This document shows positions 15,194 to 23,810 of a stretch of DNA of 64,000 nt, piece after piece. The notes below the pieces were generated by a model that worked only from the letters and a program-made list of their open reading frames with translations, searched no databases and was not told where the DNA came from. Origin of the DNA: Streptomyces sp. HNM0575 (GTDB lineage Bacteria > Actinomycetota > Actinomycetes > Streptomycetales > Streptomycetaceae). The stretch is from the NCBI RefSeq assembly GCF_012726265.1, contig NZ_JAASAG010000001.1, forward strand, positions 620,001-684,000, read 5' to 3'. The translations under genes and the position numbers were made by a program. Within the stretch, counting starts at the first letter, position 1. The number at the start of each line of letters is the position of its first letter.

Positions 15194-16951
15194 TCAGGGT
15201 CCTTCCTCGGGCTCGGGCTCGGGCGTCGCGGGCGCCCGGGACGCCCCGGACGACCCGGCCTGTTGTTCCGGAGGTTCGGGCGGTTCGGGCGGCTCTGATG
15301 TGCACTCCGGGGTCATTGACGTGAATGCGGGCCGCTGAACCTCCCGTTCGCACTCATGGCCTGAATGAGGTCCTGGATCAGGCTCTGAAACCGGTTCCGA
15401 ATCGGGTCCTGAATCCGGCGGTCCCGGAACCGGTCCCGCGTCCCGTCCCGGATCCGGGCCCTTCAGCAGGTCCAGGGCGAGCGCCGCGGTCCAGCTGAAG
15501 TCGCGGGCGCCGCGGCCCTCGCCGGTGTACGGGTCGAGGTACTCGGCGAAACGGGACGCACCCGCCGCACCGAGCGCGTCCGCCCGCAGCGCGTCGGCGC
15601 GCTCGGTCTCGCCGCAGCGCCGAAGACCGCGCTCCAGCAGCCAGTTGACGTTGAACCACGCCGGGCCGCGCCAGTAGCGGTACGAGTCGAAGGCGGGCCC
15701 GTGCAGGTCGTAGCTGGGCAGCAGCCGCACGCCGTGGCCCAGTCCGAAGTGCTCGCCGGTGACGGTGCGCAGCAGTGCGGCCGTGATGTCACCGGGCAGG
15801 TCCGGCGCGATCAGCGGCAGCAGCCCGGCGGCGCTGCGGGCGTCGACGAGGGCTCCCGGCAGGCCGCCGCGGCCGGCGCCGGACCCGACGCCGGGCTCAC
15901 CGCCGCCGCGCAGGTCACGGCAGAGGAACTGGCCGGACGCCGGCGACCACAGCCGCCGTACCAGGGCGTCCGTCAGCGCGGCCGCGCGCTCGCGGTGCGG
16001 CCCCGGATCGCCCCCGAGCTCGCGGACGACGGCGGCCATGGCGTGCTCGGAGACGATGAGCAGGGCGTTGAACGACGGGTCCTCGACGGCGAAGGGGTGC
16101 GGGGCGTCCGCGTCCCGGTAGCCGTGGTCGCGGTAGCCGGCGGCGAGCGCCACGTAACGCCCGTAGTCCAGGTCGGTGGGGCGTTCGGCGGCGGCGCCGT
16201 GTGCGAGGTCGGCCCGCCGGAAGGAGTCCGCCGCCGCCGGTTCGACACGGGCCAACGGGCCGTCCCAGCAAGGGCTGTTGTCCATGCCGGGCTCCCACGG
16301 GTGCACGACCGCCGCCAGCCCGCCGCCGCCGAGGTCGCGTTCGGCGGCGAGGTAGCGGTGCCAGGCCGCGAGCCGCGGACGCACCCGCGCGAGGAATCCG
16401 CGGCGCCGGGAGGCGTCCGGATCCGCCGTGTGCACCAGCCAGGCGGCGAGCGCGTGCACCGGCGGCTGGACGATCCCGGACGTCTCCACGCCGCAGGGCG
16501 CACCCGCGCCGGAGGCGGCCCCCGCGGAGGAGGAGCGCCAGAAGTCCGGGCCGGGGAAGTAGGCGCCGGGCGGCACCCGGGAGTCGAAGACGATGTGGGG
16601 GATGCGACCGTCGCCCCACTGGCCTCCCAGCAGCGTCTCCAGTTCGCGCTGGGCGCGTACCGGTGAGAGATGTCGCAGCCCGATGGCGATGAACGCCGAG
16701 TCCCAGCTCCACTGGTGCGGATACAGGCCGTGGGAGGGCACAGTCGAGGTGCCCGTCCAGTTGCGCAGCAGCACGCGGTGGGCCTCGCGCCGCAGCCGGC
16801 TGCGCTCGGCCCGTCCCAAAGACCGGTGCGGGGCAAGGGACTTGGCGGACCTCGCCGCACCGGCGCCGGTGCCGTCTCCGGTGCCGGTCCCGGTGCGTGT
16901 CCCCTCCGCCGCCGAGGTGCGTGACGCCGACGCGGGCGCGGAGGCGCTCAC
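15194..16951 (-). CDS. MGH1-like/GH63-type glycoside hydrolase
   Basis: A 585-residue (alpha/alpha)6 hydrolase. Key features are HGLYPHQWSWDSAFIAIGLRHL, WGDGRIPHIVF, VHPWEPGMDNSP and RYWRGPAWFNVNWLL. They place it with the mannosylglycerate/glucosylglycerate hydrolase-like proteins and GH63 glucosidases. The GTG start overlaps the isomerase stop as GTGA and gives a Ser/Ala/Thr-rich tail of about 40 residues. The last 100 residues are Pro/Glu/Ser-rich and look non-catalytic. It is probably a cytoplasmic hydrolase of an imported glucoside. Glucosylglycerate is a reasonable guess but not shown by sequence. Confidence 0.85.
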   Translation of the reverse strand: MSASAPASASRTSAAEGTRTGTGTGDGTGAGAARSAKSLAPHRSLGRAERSRLRREAHRVLLRNWTGTSTVPSHGLYPHQWSWDSAFIAIGLRHLSPVRAQRELETLLGGQWGDGRIPHIVFDSRVPPGAYFPGPDFWRSSSAGAASGAGAPCGVETSGIVQPPVHALAAWLVHTADPDASRRRGFLARVRPRLAAWHRYLAAERDLGGGGLAAVVHPWEPGMDNSPCWDGPLARVEPAAADSFRRADLAHGAAAERPTDLDYGRYVALAAGYRDHGYRDADAPHPFAVEDPSFNALLIVSEHAMAAVVRELGGDPGPHRERAAALTDALVRRLWSPASGQFLCRDLRGGGEPGVGSGAGRGGLPGALVDARSAAGLLPLIAPDLPGDITAALLRTVTGEHFGLGHGVRLLPSYDLHGPAFDSYRYWRGPAWFNVNWLLERGLRRCGETERADALRADALGAAGASRFAEYLDPYTGEGRGARDFSWTAALALDLLKGPDPGRDAGPVPGPPDSGPDSEPVSEPDPGPHSGHECEREVQRPAFTSMTPECTSEPPEPPEPPEQQAGSSGASRAPATPEPEPEEGP

Positions 16952-17748
16952 GCGGCGGCCCGCGTGAGGAACGGCGTGACGGAGCGCACGGCCTCTTCGG
17001 GGTCGCCGTCCAGCCTGCACTCCACGGCCAGTTCGCCCTCGTACCCGGCCGCTTCGAGCGCGCCCAGCCACGCGGGCCAGTCCAGGTGCCCCGCGCCCGG
17101 CTGGAAGCGGTTGGAGTCGCTGACCTGCGCGTGCCCGATGTAGGGGGCGGCGTCGAGGATCGCGGCCGGCGGATCGGCCTCCTCGATGTTCATGTGGTAG
17201 CTGTCGATGCCGACGCGGACCGAGCCCAGGCCCGTCTCGCGGATCAACTCCACTGCCTGGCCGAGCCTGTTGACCATGTGGTCCTCGTAGCGGTTGAGCG
17301 GTTCGAGGAAGAGGGCGACGCCCTCGCGGGCGGCGTGCTCGCCCAGTTCGGTCAGTCCCGCGAGCAGCACCTCGCGGTCCTCCTCCTCGCCGCGCGGCGG
17401 CTCGAAGGGCGGCAGCCGGCGCGAGAACATCCCGTACGAGGCGGGCGTCATCGCGCCCCGGCCGCCGAGTTCGGCGATGACCGACAGCTGCGATCTCAGC
17501 TGCGCCACGGCGTCGCGGCGCAGCTCCTCGTCGAAGGCGCCGAAGAAGTGCGGCATCTCGACGCACACCGTCGGCATCACGACGCCGTCCGCCAGCGCCC
17601 TGCGCAGCTCCGGCAGCCGCTCCCGGAAGTGGAAACCGCCCTTTCCGCGCAGCTCGATCGCGCCGTAGCCGGCGGACCGGGCGAACTCCCACTTCTGCTG
17701 GAGCGTCTCGCCCGGCAGCAGTTGCTCCTGGCAGGCGGTAGTGAACAT
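16948..17748 (-). CDS. TIM-barrel sugar isomerase/epimerase (hydroxypyruvate isomerase-like)
   Basis: A 266-residue AP-endonuclease-2-type TIM barrel used by sugar isomerases and epimerases. Visible metal-ligand stretches are LFLEPLNRYEDHMVN (Glu), VGIDSYHMNIEEAD (Asp, His), HAQVSDSNRFQPGAGHLDW and ELAVECRLDG. It is close in pattern to hydroxypyruvate isomerase, but the family is promiscuous. It sits in an operon with two glycoside hydrolases (4-nt overlap with the next gene) and follows a Zn-dehydrogenase by 110 bp, so it likely handles the released sugar or acid. Confidence 0.85.
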   Translation of the reverse strand: MFTTACQEQLLPGETLQQKWEFARSAGYGAIELRGKGGFHFRERLPELRRALADGVVMPTVCVEMPHFFGAFDEELRRDAVAQLRSQLSVIAELGGRGAMTPASYGMFSRRLPPFEPPRGEEEDREVLLAGLTELGEHAAREGVALFLEPLNRYEDHMVNRLGQAVELIRETGLGSVRVGIDSYHMNIEEADPPAAILDAAPYIGHAQVSDSNRFQPGAGHLDWPAWLGALEAAGYEGELAVECRLDGDPEEAVRSVTPFLTRAAA

Positions 17749-17858
17749 CTCGGGCCTTTCGCGAAGTACGGCTCGTACACCGGGTGTTGGAGGGCGGAAT
17801 TGGAGGGCGGGGAATTAGCGGCGGCTCTGGGCGGGGTGGGCCAGGGGCGTTGGGAGCT

Positions 17859-18905
17859 TCAGAACTCGAGCACGACCTGGAGGGCTTCGGCCGGGCGCCG
17901 GTCGAGCAGTTCGTACGCGCCCGCCGCCTCCGCTACCGGCACGACATGGCTGACGAGCGACCGCACGTCCACCCGCTCCTCGGCGACCAGCCGCAGGAAC
18001 TCCCGCTGGAGCCGCTCCACGCTCCACCTCCCGGCCAGCTCCTGCGGTACGCCGCCGATCTGCGAGCAGATCAACTGCGCCCTGTTGTGGTGGAATTCGT
18101 CGCCGAGCCGCAGCCCCGCGCCGTCGCCCTGGTAGAAGCCGGACGCGACGACGCGTCCGCCGACGGCCACCGAGCGCAGCGCCTCGTGCAGCGCGGGATA
18201 GGCGCCGCTGATCTCGACGGCGGCGTCCGCGCCACGGCCGTCCGTCAACTCCCTTATGCGCTCGGCGACTTCGTCCTCACGGGCGTCGAGCGTCACGTCC
18301 GCCCCGTAGCGGCGTGCCACGGGCAGCCGCACGTCCAGCGCGTCGACCGCGATCACTCGGGCTCCGCTGAGCCGCGCGAGCCGCGTGGTCAGCAGGCCGA
18401 TGACGCCCTGCCCGAACACCGCCACGTCCTCACCGAGGTTGACGCCCGCACCGAGCACGGCGTTGTACGCGATGGCGCCGACGCGCGCGAAGGCGCCGGC
18501 GAGCGGTTCGACCCCGGCGGGCAGCGTGTGCCCGGCCAGCCGCTCGCCCGGTACGACGCCCTCGCTGCGGTGACCCCAGATGCCCCACGCCAGCTCGCCG
18601 ACCCGCGGCATCCCCGGGGTGTCCGCCAACTCCGGTGAGATCTCCGTGACTTCACCGACCTCGGAATAGCCCCAGCCGGCGACCGGATATTCGATGCCGG
18701 GTGCGCCGTCGCGGAAGAGCCTGGCCTGCGGGTCCCAGGTGCGGGTGAGGTAGGGGTTCGTGCCGCGGTACGCGGTCAGCTCCGTACCGGCCGAGATGCC
18801 CGAATACCGCGTGCGCAGGCGCACATGGCCGTGCGGCAGCGGTGCGCGCTCCTGCTCCGCGACCTCCACCTGCCGCGGGCCGGTGAACTGGACGACTCGC
18901 TCCAC
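17859..18905 (-). CDS. Zinc-binding dehydrogenase (sorbitol/threonine dehydrogenase-like MDR)
   Basis: A 348-residue medium-chain dehydrogenase. It has a GroES-like start (YSGISAGTELTAY), VAGWGYSEVGEV, and a Rossmann fold (VAVFGQGVIGLLTTRLA followed by VIAVDALDVRLPVARRYGAD). The structural zinc Cys lobe of typical ADHs is missing, and Gly/Thr replaces the usual first Cys (SGISAGTE). It thus belongs to the subgroup resembling bacteriochlorophyllide/sugar dehydrogenases. It begins a minus-strand unit and is divergent from the sugar-binding lipoprotein. It probably oxidises a sugar or polyol entering by that importer. Confidence 0.85.
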   Translation of the reverse strand: MERVVQFTGPRQVEVAEQERAPLPHGHVRLRTRYSGISAGTELTAYRGTNPYLTRTWDPQARLFRDGAPGIEYPVAGWGYSEVGEVTEISPELADTPGMPRVGELAWGIWGHRSEGVVPGERLAGHTLPAGVEPLAGAFARVGAIAYNAVLGAGVNLGEDVAVFGQGVIGLLTTRLARLSGARVIAVDALDVRLPVARRYGADVTLDAREDEVAERIRELTDGRGADAAVEISGAYPALHEALRSVAVGGRVVASGFYQGDGAGLRLGDEFHHNRAQLICSQIGGVPQELAGRWSVERLQREFLRLVAEERVDVRSLVSHVVPVAEAAGAYELLDRRPAEALQVVLEF

Positions 18906-19062
18906 AACGCACTCCGGGGGCTCGGCTCTGACGTGGGCCTCTCAAGTTCCGTCGAAGATACATGAGAGATACGTCTTGTTAATAGGCAGAAGTGGTGCTG
19001 AGATGCAGGCCTGTAAAGCGGAAGCCGGGTGGGAACGAGGGCGGGACGAGACAGGAATGCGG
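18906..19062. promoter_or_regulatory. Divergent promoter region of the carbohydrate locus
   Basis: This unusually AT-rich stretch lies between the dehydrogenase and the binding-protein gene. It contains the direct repeat AGATAC (18956 and 18968) within an imperfect palindrome flanked by AAGA and TCTT (about 18955-18977), followed by TTGTTAATAG. This is the natural place for the ROK regulator encoded downstream to bind. Confidence 0.45.
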
Positions 19063-20490
19063 ATGTGGATGCGGCGCCGGGACGCCAGGAGGCGGGCAAT
19101 CGCGGCCGTTGCGGCGGCAGTCGCCGTATCGCTGAGTGCCGCGCTGCTCGCGGGATGCTCGGCGGACGCGCAGTCGGGCCCCGCACGGCCCGACGGCAGG
19201 ATCACGGTGTGGACGCTGGAGAACCTGCCCGCGCGCATGGCGGCGGAGAAGAAGAACGTCGCACGCTTCGAGAAGCGGACCGGCGTGGACGTCGAACTGG
19301 TCGGGGTCGACGAGGGCCAGCTCCCCCAACTGATCATGTCGGCCGCCGCGTCCGGCAATCTGCCCGACGTCATCGGCGCACTTCCCCTCGGCCAGGCCTG
19401 GCAGATGTACGGCAACGGGCTGCTGGACACCGAGGTCCCCGCCGGCATCGTCAAGCAACTCGGCGAGGACACCTTCAACGCGAACGCCCTCAAGCTCACC
19501 TCCGACGGTCCCGCCCGGCTCGCCGTCCCCTCCGACGCCTGGGTCCAACTCCTCGTCTACCGCAAGGACTTGCTGAGGAAGGCGGGCCTGCCCGCACCCG
19601 ATGACTACGGGAAGGTGGCGAAGGCCGCCGAGAAGCTCGACCGCGGCCGCATGCACGGCATCTCGCTGGCGGCCGACCCCTCCGACGTCTTCACCCAGCA
19701 GAGCTTCGAGTACCTGGCGCTCGCCAACGACTGCCAGTTGACGCGCAAGGGCGAGGTCACGCTCGACTCGCCCGCCTGCCGCCGCACCTTCGCGACGTAC
19801 GACGAACTCGCCCGCAAGCACGGGGCGCCCGGCACCCAGACCGTCGACACCACGCGCGCCACGTACTTCGCGGGCAGGTCGCCGATGATGGTGTGGTCCT
19901 CCTTCCTGCTGGACGAGCTGTCCGGGCAGCGGGCCGACGCCGTGCCCAGCTGCCCGCAGTGCAGGAAGGACAAGGAGTTCCTCGCCCGCAACAGCGGCAT
20001 CACCACGGCGATGAAGGGTCCCGACGGCGGAAAGCCGGTGCAGTTCGGCGAGATCACGTCGTGGGCGGTGACGAAGACCGCCGAGACCGAGGCGTCCCGC
20101 GCCTTCGTGAAGTACATGCTCAGCGACGGCTACGAGGACTGGTTCGGGATGGCGCCCGAAGGCAAGATCCCCGTACGGGAAGGGACTTCGGACGATCCCC
20201 GCAAGTACACCCGCGCCTGGCACTCCAGCCCGCTCGGCGTCGAGGCGAAGGTGCGCAAGCCGCTGGACTCGATCTACCCCGACGAGCTGCTGGACGAGCT
20301 GAGCGGCGGCATCAGCGTGATGCGCCGCTGGGGCTTCCTCCAGGGCGAGGGCGCGCTCGTCGGCGCCACCAACGGTGAACTGCCCGTGGCCAAGGTGCTC
20401 GGCGCGATGACCAGCGGGCAGACCACGCCCGGCGAGGCCGCCCGCCAGTCCCGGGACGAGATCGACGCGCTGCGGCGGTCCCTGCGGTGA
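19063..20490 (+). CDS. Extracellular sugar-binding lipoprotein of an ABC importer
   Basis: A 475-residue family 1 solute-binding protein. It has a positively charged N-terminus, a hydrophobic segment and the lipobox LLAGC with Cys32 as lipid anchor. The mature part has ITVWTLENLP, FEKRTGVDVELV and the ligand-lobe patterns DVIGALPLGQAW and GRSPMMVWSSF. I chose the ATG at 19063 (AGGA 6 nt before); ATGs at 19057 and 19069 are also in frame. It overlaps the first permease by 4 nt. Together with two permeases it would import a sugar or glycoside handled by the divergent enzymes. Confidence 0.92.
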   Translation: MWMRRRDARRRAIAAVAAAVAVSLSAALLAGCSADAQSGPARPDGRITVWTLENLPARMAAEKKNVARFEKRTGVDVELVGVDEGQLPQLIMSAAASGNLPDVIGALPLGQAWQMYGNGLLDTEVPAGIVKQLGEDTFNANALKLTSDGPARLAVPSDAWVQLLVYRKDLLRKAGLPAPDDYGKVAKAAEKLDRGRMHGISLAADPSDVFTQQSFEYLALANDCQLTRKGEVTLDSPACRRTFATYDELARKHGAPGTQTVDTTRATYFAGRSPMMVWSSFLLDELSGQRADAVPSCPQCRKDKEFLARNSGITTAMKGPDGGKPVQFGEITSWAVTKTAETEASRAFVKYMLSDGYEDWFGMAPEGKIPVREGTSDDPRKYTRAWHSSPLGVEAKVRKPLDSIYPDELLDELSGGISVMRRWGFLQGEGALVGATNGELPVAKVLGAMTSGQTTPGEAARQSRDEIDALRRSLR

Positions 20491-21491
20491 GCGGCGCCGA
20501 CTTCCGGCCGGGCCGCCGTCTCCCCGTCCGCCGTCTCCCCGTCCGCCGTCGCCCGGTCACCGCCGCCGCCCGCGAGAACCGTGCGGGGCTGGCGTTCGTC
20601 ACCCCCACCGTCGTGGTCGTGACCGTGGTCGTCGTGCTGCCCGTCCTGTGGACGGTGCTCCTCGCCTTCCAGAACGCGCGCCTCGTAGACATCCAGGGCA
20701 TGGGCCTGCTCGGCGATTGGTCGCTGGAGAACTTCCAGGCCGTCTTCGGCTCGCCCGGCTTCTGGACCAGCCTGTGGACCACCCTGCTCTACACCGTCGG
20801 AGCGACCGCCGGCTCCGTCGTGCTCGGCCTGGTCGCGGCCCTCGCGCTGCGCAAGCCATTCAGGGGCCGCGGGCTGGTGCGCGGCGCGATGCTGCTGCCG
20901 TACGTGGCGCCCGTCGTCGCCGTCGCGTTCGTATGGGAGATCGCGCTGAGCCCGCAGTTCGGCATCGTCAACGAGTGGGGCGCCAAGCTGCTCGGCTGGG
21001 ACGACCCGGTCGCCTTCCTCTCCACCCGCAGCTACGAAGTCTCCCTGGCCGGCCTGCACTTCGAGCTGCCGCTGGCCCTGCTGACCGTGATCGCGTTCGA
21101 GACGTGGCGCTACTTCCCCTTCGCCTTCCTCTTCCTGCTCGCCCGGCTCCAGGCGGTGCCCGACAGCCTGGAGGAGGCCGCGAAGGTCGACGGGGCCGCG
21201 CCCACCCAGCGCTTCCGGCACGTACTGCTGCCGCAGCTGATGCCGGTCGTGGCGCTGCTGTGCGTGCTCCGCTTCATCATGGAGTTCAACAAGTTCGACG
21301 ACGTGTACCTGCTGACGGGCGGGGGCTCCGGCACCGACGTCGTCGCCGTGCGCGTCTACGACTTCCTCACCGCCCGCTTCGACGTGGGCGCCGCCGCTGC
21401 CCAGGCGCTCGTGCTCGCCGTGATCCTCATCGCGCTGCTGGGCCTGTACTTCGCCTTCTTCGGCAGGAAGGCCCAGGAGGAGTCCTCATGA
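20487..21491 (+). CDS. ABC sugar transporter permease (MalF-like)
   Basis: A 334-residue inner-membrane permease with six or more helices. The EAA loop that docks the ATPase reads LEEAAKVDGAAPTQRFRHVLLP. Its GTG start overlaps the binding-protein stop (GTGA) and its stop overlaps the next ATG (ATGA), so the three importer genes are translationally coupled. The N-terminus carries an in-frame LPVRR repeat. No ATPase gene follows; in streptomycetes such importers commonly use the shared ATPase MsiK (established for several systems, inferred here). Confidence 0.93.
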   Translation: MSGADFRPGRRLPVRRLPVRRRPVTAAARENRAGLAFVTPTVVVVTVVVVLPVLWTVLLAFQNARLVDIQGMGLLGDWSLENFQAVFGSPGFWTSLWTTLLYTVGATAGSVVLGLVAALALRKPFRGRGLVRGAMLLPYVAPVVAVAFVWEIALSPQFGIVNEWGAKLLGWDDPVAFLSTRSYEVSLAGLHFELPLALLTVIAFETWRYFPFAFLFLLARLQAVPDSLEEAAKVDGAAPTQRFRHVLLPQLMPVVALLCVLRFIMEFNKFDDVYLLTGGGSGTDVVAVRVYDFLTARFDVGAAAAQALVLAVILIALLGLYFAFFGRKAQEESS

Positions 21492-22504
21492 GCGACGCAC
21501 GCACCAACACCGGGCGCCAGCGGCGCGCGATGCCCGCGTCTGTGATCCGTGCGGGCGGAGACGGGGGCACCGCCCAGGCGGCAGCTGCGGGGGAGAAGAA
21601 CAGCGGGAGGCGCCGCGCCCCACGCGCCCGAGTCCCCTTCAGCCGGGCCCGGTTCGAGGAGCGGCTGTTCGGCGTGCTGCGCTGGGCCGTGATCGCCCTC
21701 CTCGCCCTGGTCACGCTGGTGCCCTTCTACTACATGCTGCTGCTGTCGCTGAAACCCATCGACGCGCTCCTCCTCGACCCCGGCCGACTGTGGGTCTCCA
21801 CAAGGGAGTTCACGCTCAGCACCTACGAGGAGGTGCTGCGGCCCACCTCCGAGGGCGGCCAGGGATTCCTCGGCATGCTGCGCAACTCCGCGCTCGCCTC
21901 GCTCGGCGCCGTGGTCCTCACCCTGCTCGCCGCGATTCCCGGCAGCTATGCGGTCAGCCGGCTGCGCTTCTTCGGCGGCCGGCAGCTGAGCGCGCTCTTC
22001 CTCGCCGTCTATCTCTTCCCGGCGACGCTGCTGGCGGTGCCGCTGTTCGTGATGTTCGCGAAGATCGGGCTGCAAGGCAGCATCGTGGGGCTCGCGATCG
22101 TCTACATCGCGCAGACCGTGCCCGTCTCGGTCTACATGCTGCGCAACTACTTCGCGACGATCCCCGTCTCCGTCGAGGAGGCCGCGGCCCTGGACGGCTG
22201 TTCGCGGCTCCAGACCGTCCGCAAGGTCGTACTCCCGCTCGCCGCACCGTCGTTGACGGCGACAGGTCTCTATATCTTCATGATCGCGTGGAACGAGTTC
22301 CTCTTCGCTCTGCTCTTCCTCGCCGCCACCCCGGAGAACTGGACGGTCTCCCTCGGACTCCAGCAACTGGCCAACGGCATCGAGGTGTCCAAGACCGTAC
22401 TGATGGCAGGATCGGTCGTGCTGACCGTTCCCGTGGTGCTGCTCTTCCTCGCCGCGGAACGGCTGCTGACAGAGGGCCTGACCAGTGGGGCGGACAAGAG
22501 CTGA
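21488..22504 (+). CDS. ABC sugar transporter permease (MalG-like)
   Basis: A 338-residue permease of the carbohydrate uptake CUT1 type. After about 60 polar residues, six helices follow from VIALLALVTLVPFYYMLLLSLKP. The EAA loop is VSVEEAAALDGCSRLQTVRKVVLP and the conserved WNEFLFALLF is near the end. The start ATG overlaps the previous stop by 4 nt, and the ROK gene begins 7 nt after its stop, so all five plus-strand genes likely form one transcript. Confidence 0.93.
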   Translation: MSDARTNTGRQRRAMPASVIRAGGDGGTAQAAAAGEKNSGRRRAPRARVPFSRARFEERLFGVLRWAVIALLALVTLVPFYYMLLLSLKPIDALLLDPGRLWVSTREFTLSTYEEVLRPTSEGGQGFLGMLRNSALASLGAVVLTLLAAIPGSYAVSRLRFFGGRQLSALFLAVYLFPATLLAVPLFVMFAKIGLQGSIVGLAIVYIAQTVPVSVYMLRNYFATIPVSVEEAAALDGCSRLQTVRKVVLPLAAPSLTATGLYIFMIAWNEFLFALLFLAATPENWTVSLGLQQLANGIEVSKTVLMAGSVVLTVPVVLLFLAAERLLTEGLTSGADKS

Positions 22505-22511
22505 GGAGTCG

Positions 22512-23717
22512 ATGACCGGGAACCAGGCGAGCGCGGGACATCTGCTCCGCCTCATCCGTGACGGCAGCGCCACCACGCGCGGCGCACTGCAACGGGCCAC
22601 GGGGCTCTCCCGTTCCACCGTCGGCCACCGCCTCGACCAGCTCTTCGCGGCGGGCTGGCTGCGCGAGGGCGCGGCGGAGCCCGTCGAGGGCCCCGGAGGC
22701 GGACGGCCCTCCACACGGCTGGAGTTCGACGCCGGGCACGCCGTCGTGCTCGCCGCCGACCTCGGTACGCGGCACGCAGGCGCGGCCGTGGTCGATCTAT
22801 CGGGCCGGGTACTGGCCGAACGCTCTGGCGCGATGCTGATCTCGGACGGCCCCGACCGCGTACTGGACGCGCTGGCACGGTGGTTCGCGGACCTGCTGGA
22901 GGAGACCGGCACCCCGCCGGAGCGGGTCTGCGGCATCGGACTGTCCGTGCCCGGCCCCGTCGACTGGGCGTCGGGCCTGGTCGTACAGCCGCCGATCATG
23001 CCCGGCTGGGACGGCTTCCCGATACGGGAGAGACTCCAGGAGGCGTGGGCGCGCCACATCTCCTCCGAAGAGCCCGCGGCGCCCGTACTCGTCGACAACG
23101 ACGCCAACTTGATGGCCTACGCGGAACAGCGCGCCGCCCACCGCGACTGCGCCGCCTTCCTGCTGGTGAAGGTCTCCACGGGCATCGGCGCCGGCGTCGT
23201 CGCCGGCGGCCGGCTCTACCGCGGAATCGACGGCGGCGCCGGCGACATCGGCCACATCAGGCTGCACGACCGGCCCGAGGCGCTGTGCATGTGCGGCTCG
23301 TACGGCTGCCTCGCGGCCGTCGCCAGCGGGCGGGCGCTCGCCGCGCAGCTCACCGAGGCGGGCGTCGCGACCGACTCCGTCTCGGGTGTACGCGACCGGC
23401 TCGCGGCGGGGCAGCCGGACGCGGTTCGCCTCGCACGCGAGGCGGGCCGCAGGGTGGGGGAGGTGCTGGTCACCGTCGTCACGCTGCTCAACCCGGGTGT
23501 GCTGATGATCGCGGGCGAACTCGCGGGGACGCCGTTCCTGACGGGCGTACGGGAGCTGCTGTACCAGCGGGCGATGCCGCGCACGACCGCCCATCTGACC
23601 GTCGTCACCTCGCGGTTGGGGGAGCGGGCGGGGCTGCTGGGCGCCGCCGCGATCGTCGTCGAGGACCTCTACTCGCCGGACCGTGCCGACGCGCGGCTCG
23701 CGGCCCTCGGCGGCTGA
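22512..23717 (+). CDS. ROK family transcriptional regulator
   Basis: A 401-residue repressor with an N-terminal winged helix (about residues 8-60: LIRDGSATTRGALQRATGLSRSTVGHRL) fused to a sugar-kinase-like ROK domain (ADLGTRHAGAAVVDL; VLVDNDANLMAYAE; VSTGIGAGVVAGG). The zinc-binding ROK signature is present as CMCGSYGCL. The ATG at 22512 follows GAGGAG. It lies 7 nt after the permease gene, so it most likely responds to the imported sugar or a phosphate of it and represses this locus through the AT-rich divergent region. Confidence 0.93.
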   Translation: MTGNQASAGHLLRLIRDGSATTRGALQRATGLSRSTVGHRLDQLFAAGWLREGAAEPVEGPGGGRPSTRLEFDAGHAVVLAADLGTRHAGAAVVDLSGRVLAERSGAMLISDGPDRVLDALARWFADLLEETGTPPERVCGIGLSVPGPVDWASGLVVQPPIMPGWDGFPIRERLQEAWARHISSEEPAAPVLVDNDANLMAYAEQRAAHRDCAAFLLVKVSTGIGAGVVAGGRLYRGIDGGAGDIGHIRLHDRPEALCMCGSYGCLAAVASGRALAAQLTEAGVATDSVSGVRDRLAAGQPDAVRLAREAGRRVGEVLVTVVTLLNPGVLMIAGELAGTPFLTGVRELLYQRAMPRTTAHLTVVTSRLGERAGLLGAAAIVVEDLYSPDRADARLAALGG

Positions 23718-23742
23718 CCGGCCGCCCTCTCCGGCCCCGCGC

Positions 23743-23772
23743 CGCATCCCCGCATCCCCGCATCCCCGCATC
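23743..23772. repeat. Short tandem repeat, CGCATCCCC units
   Basis: Just over three copies of a 9-bp unit lie between the ROK and oxidoreductase genes. Confidence 0.8.
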
Positions 23773-23810
23773 GCCTGATGTCCCGTACGGAACGAGAACC
23801 AGGAGCCTCC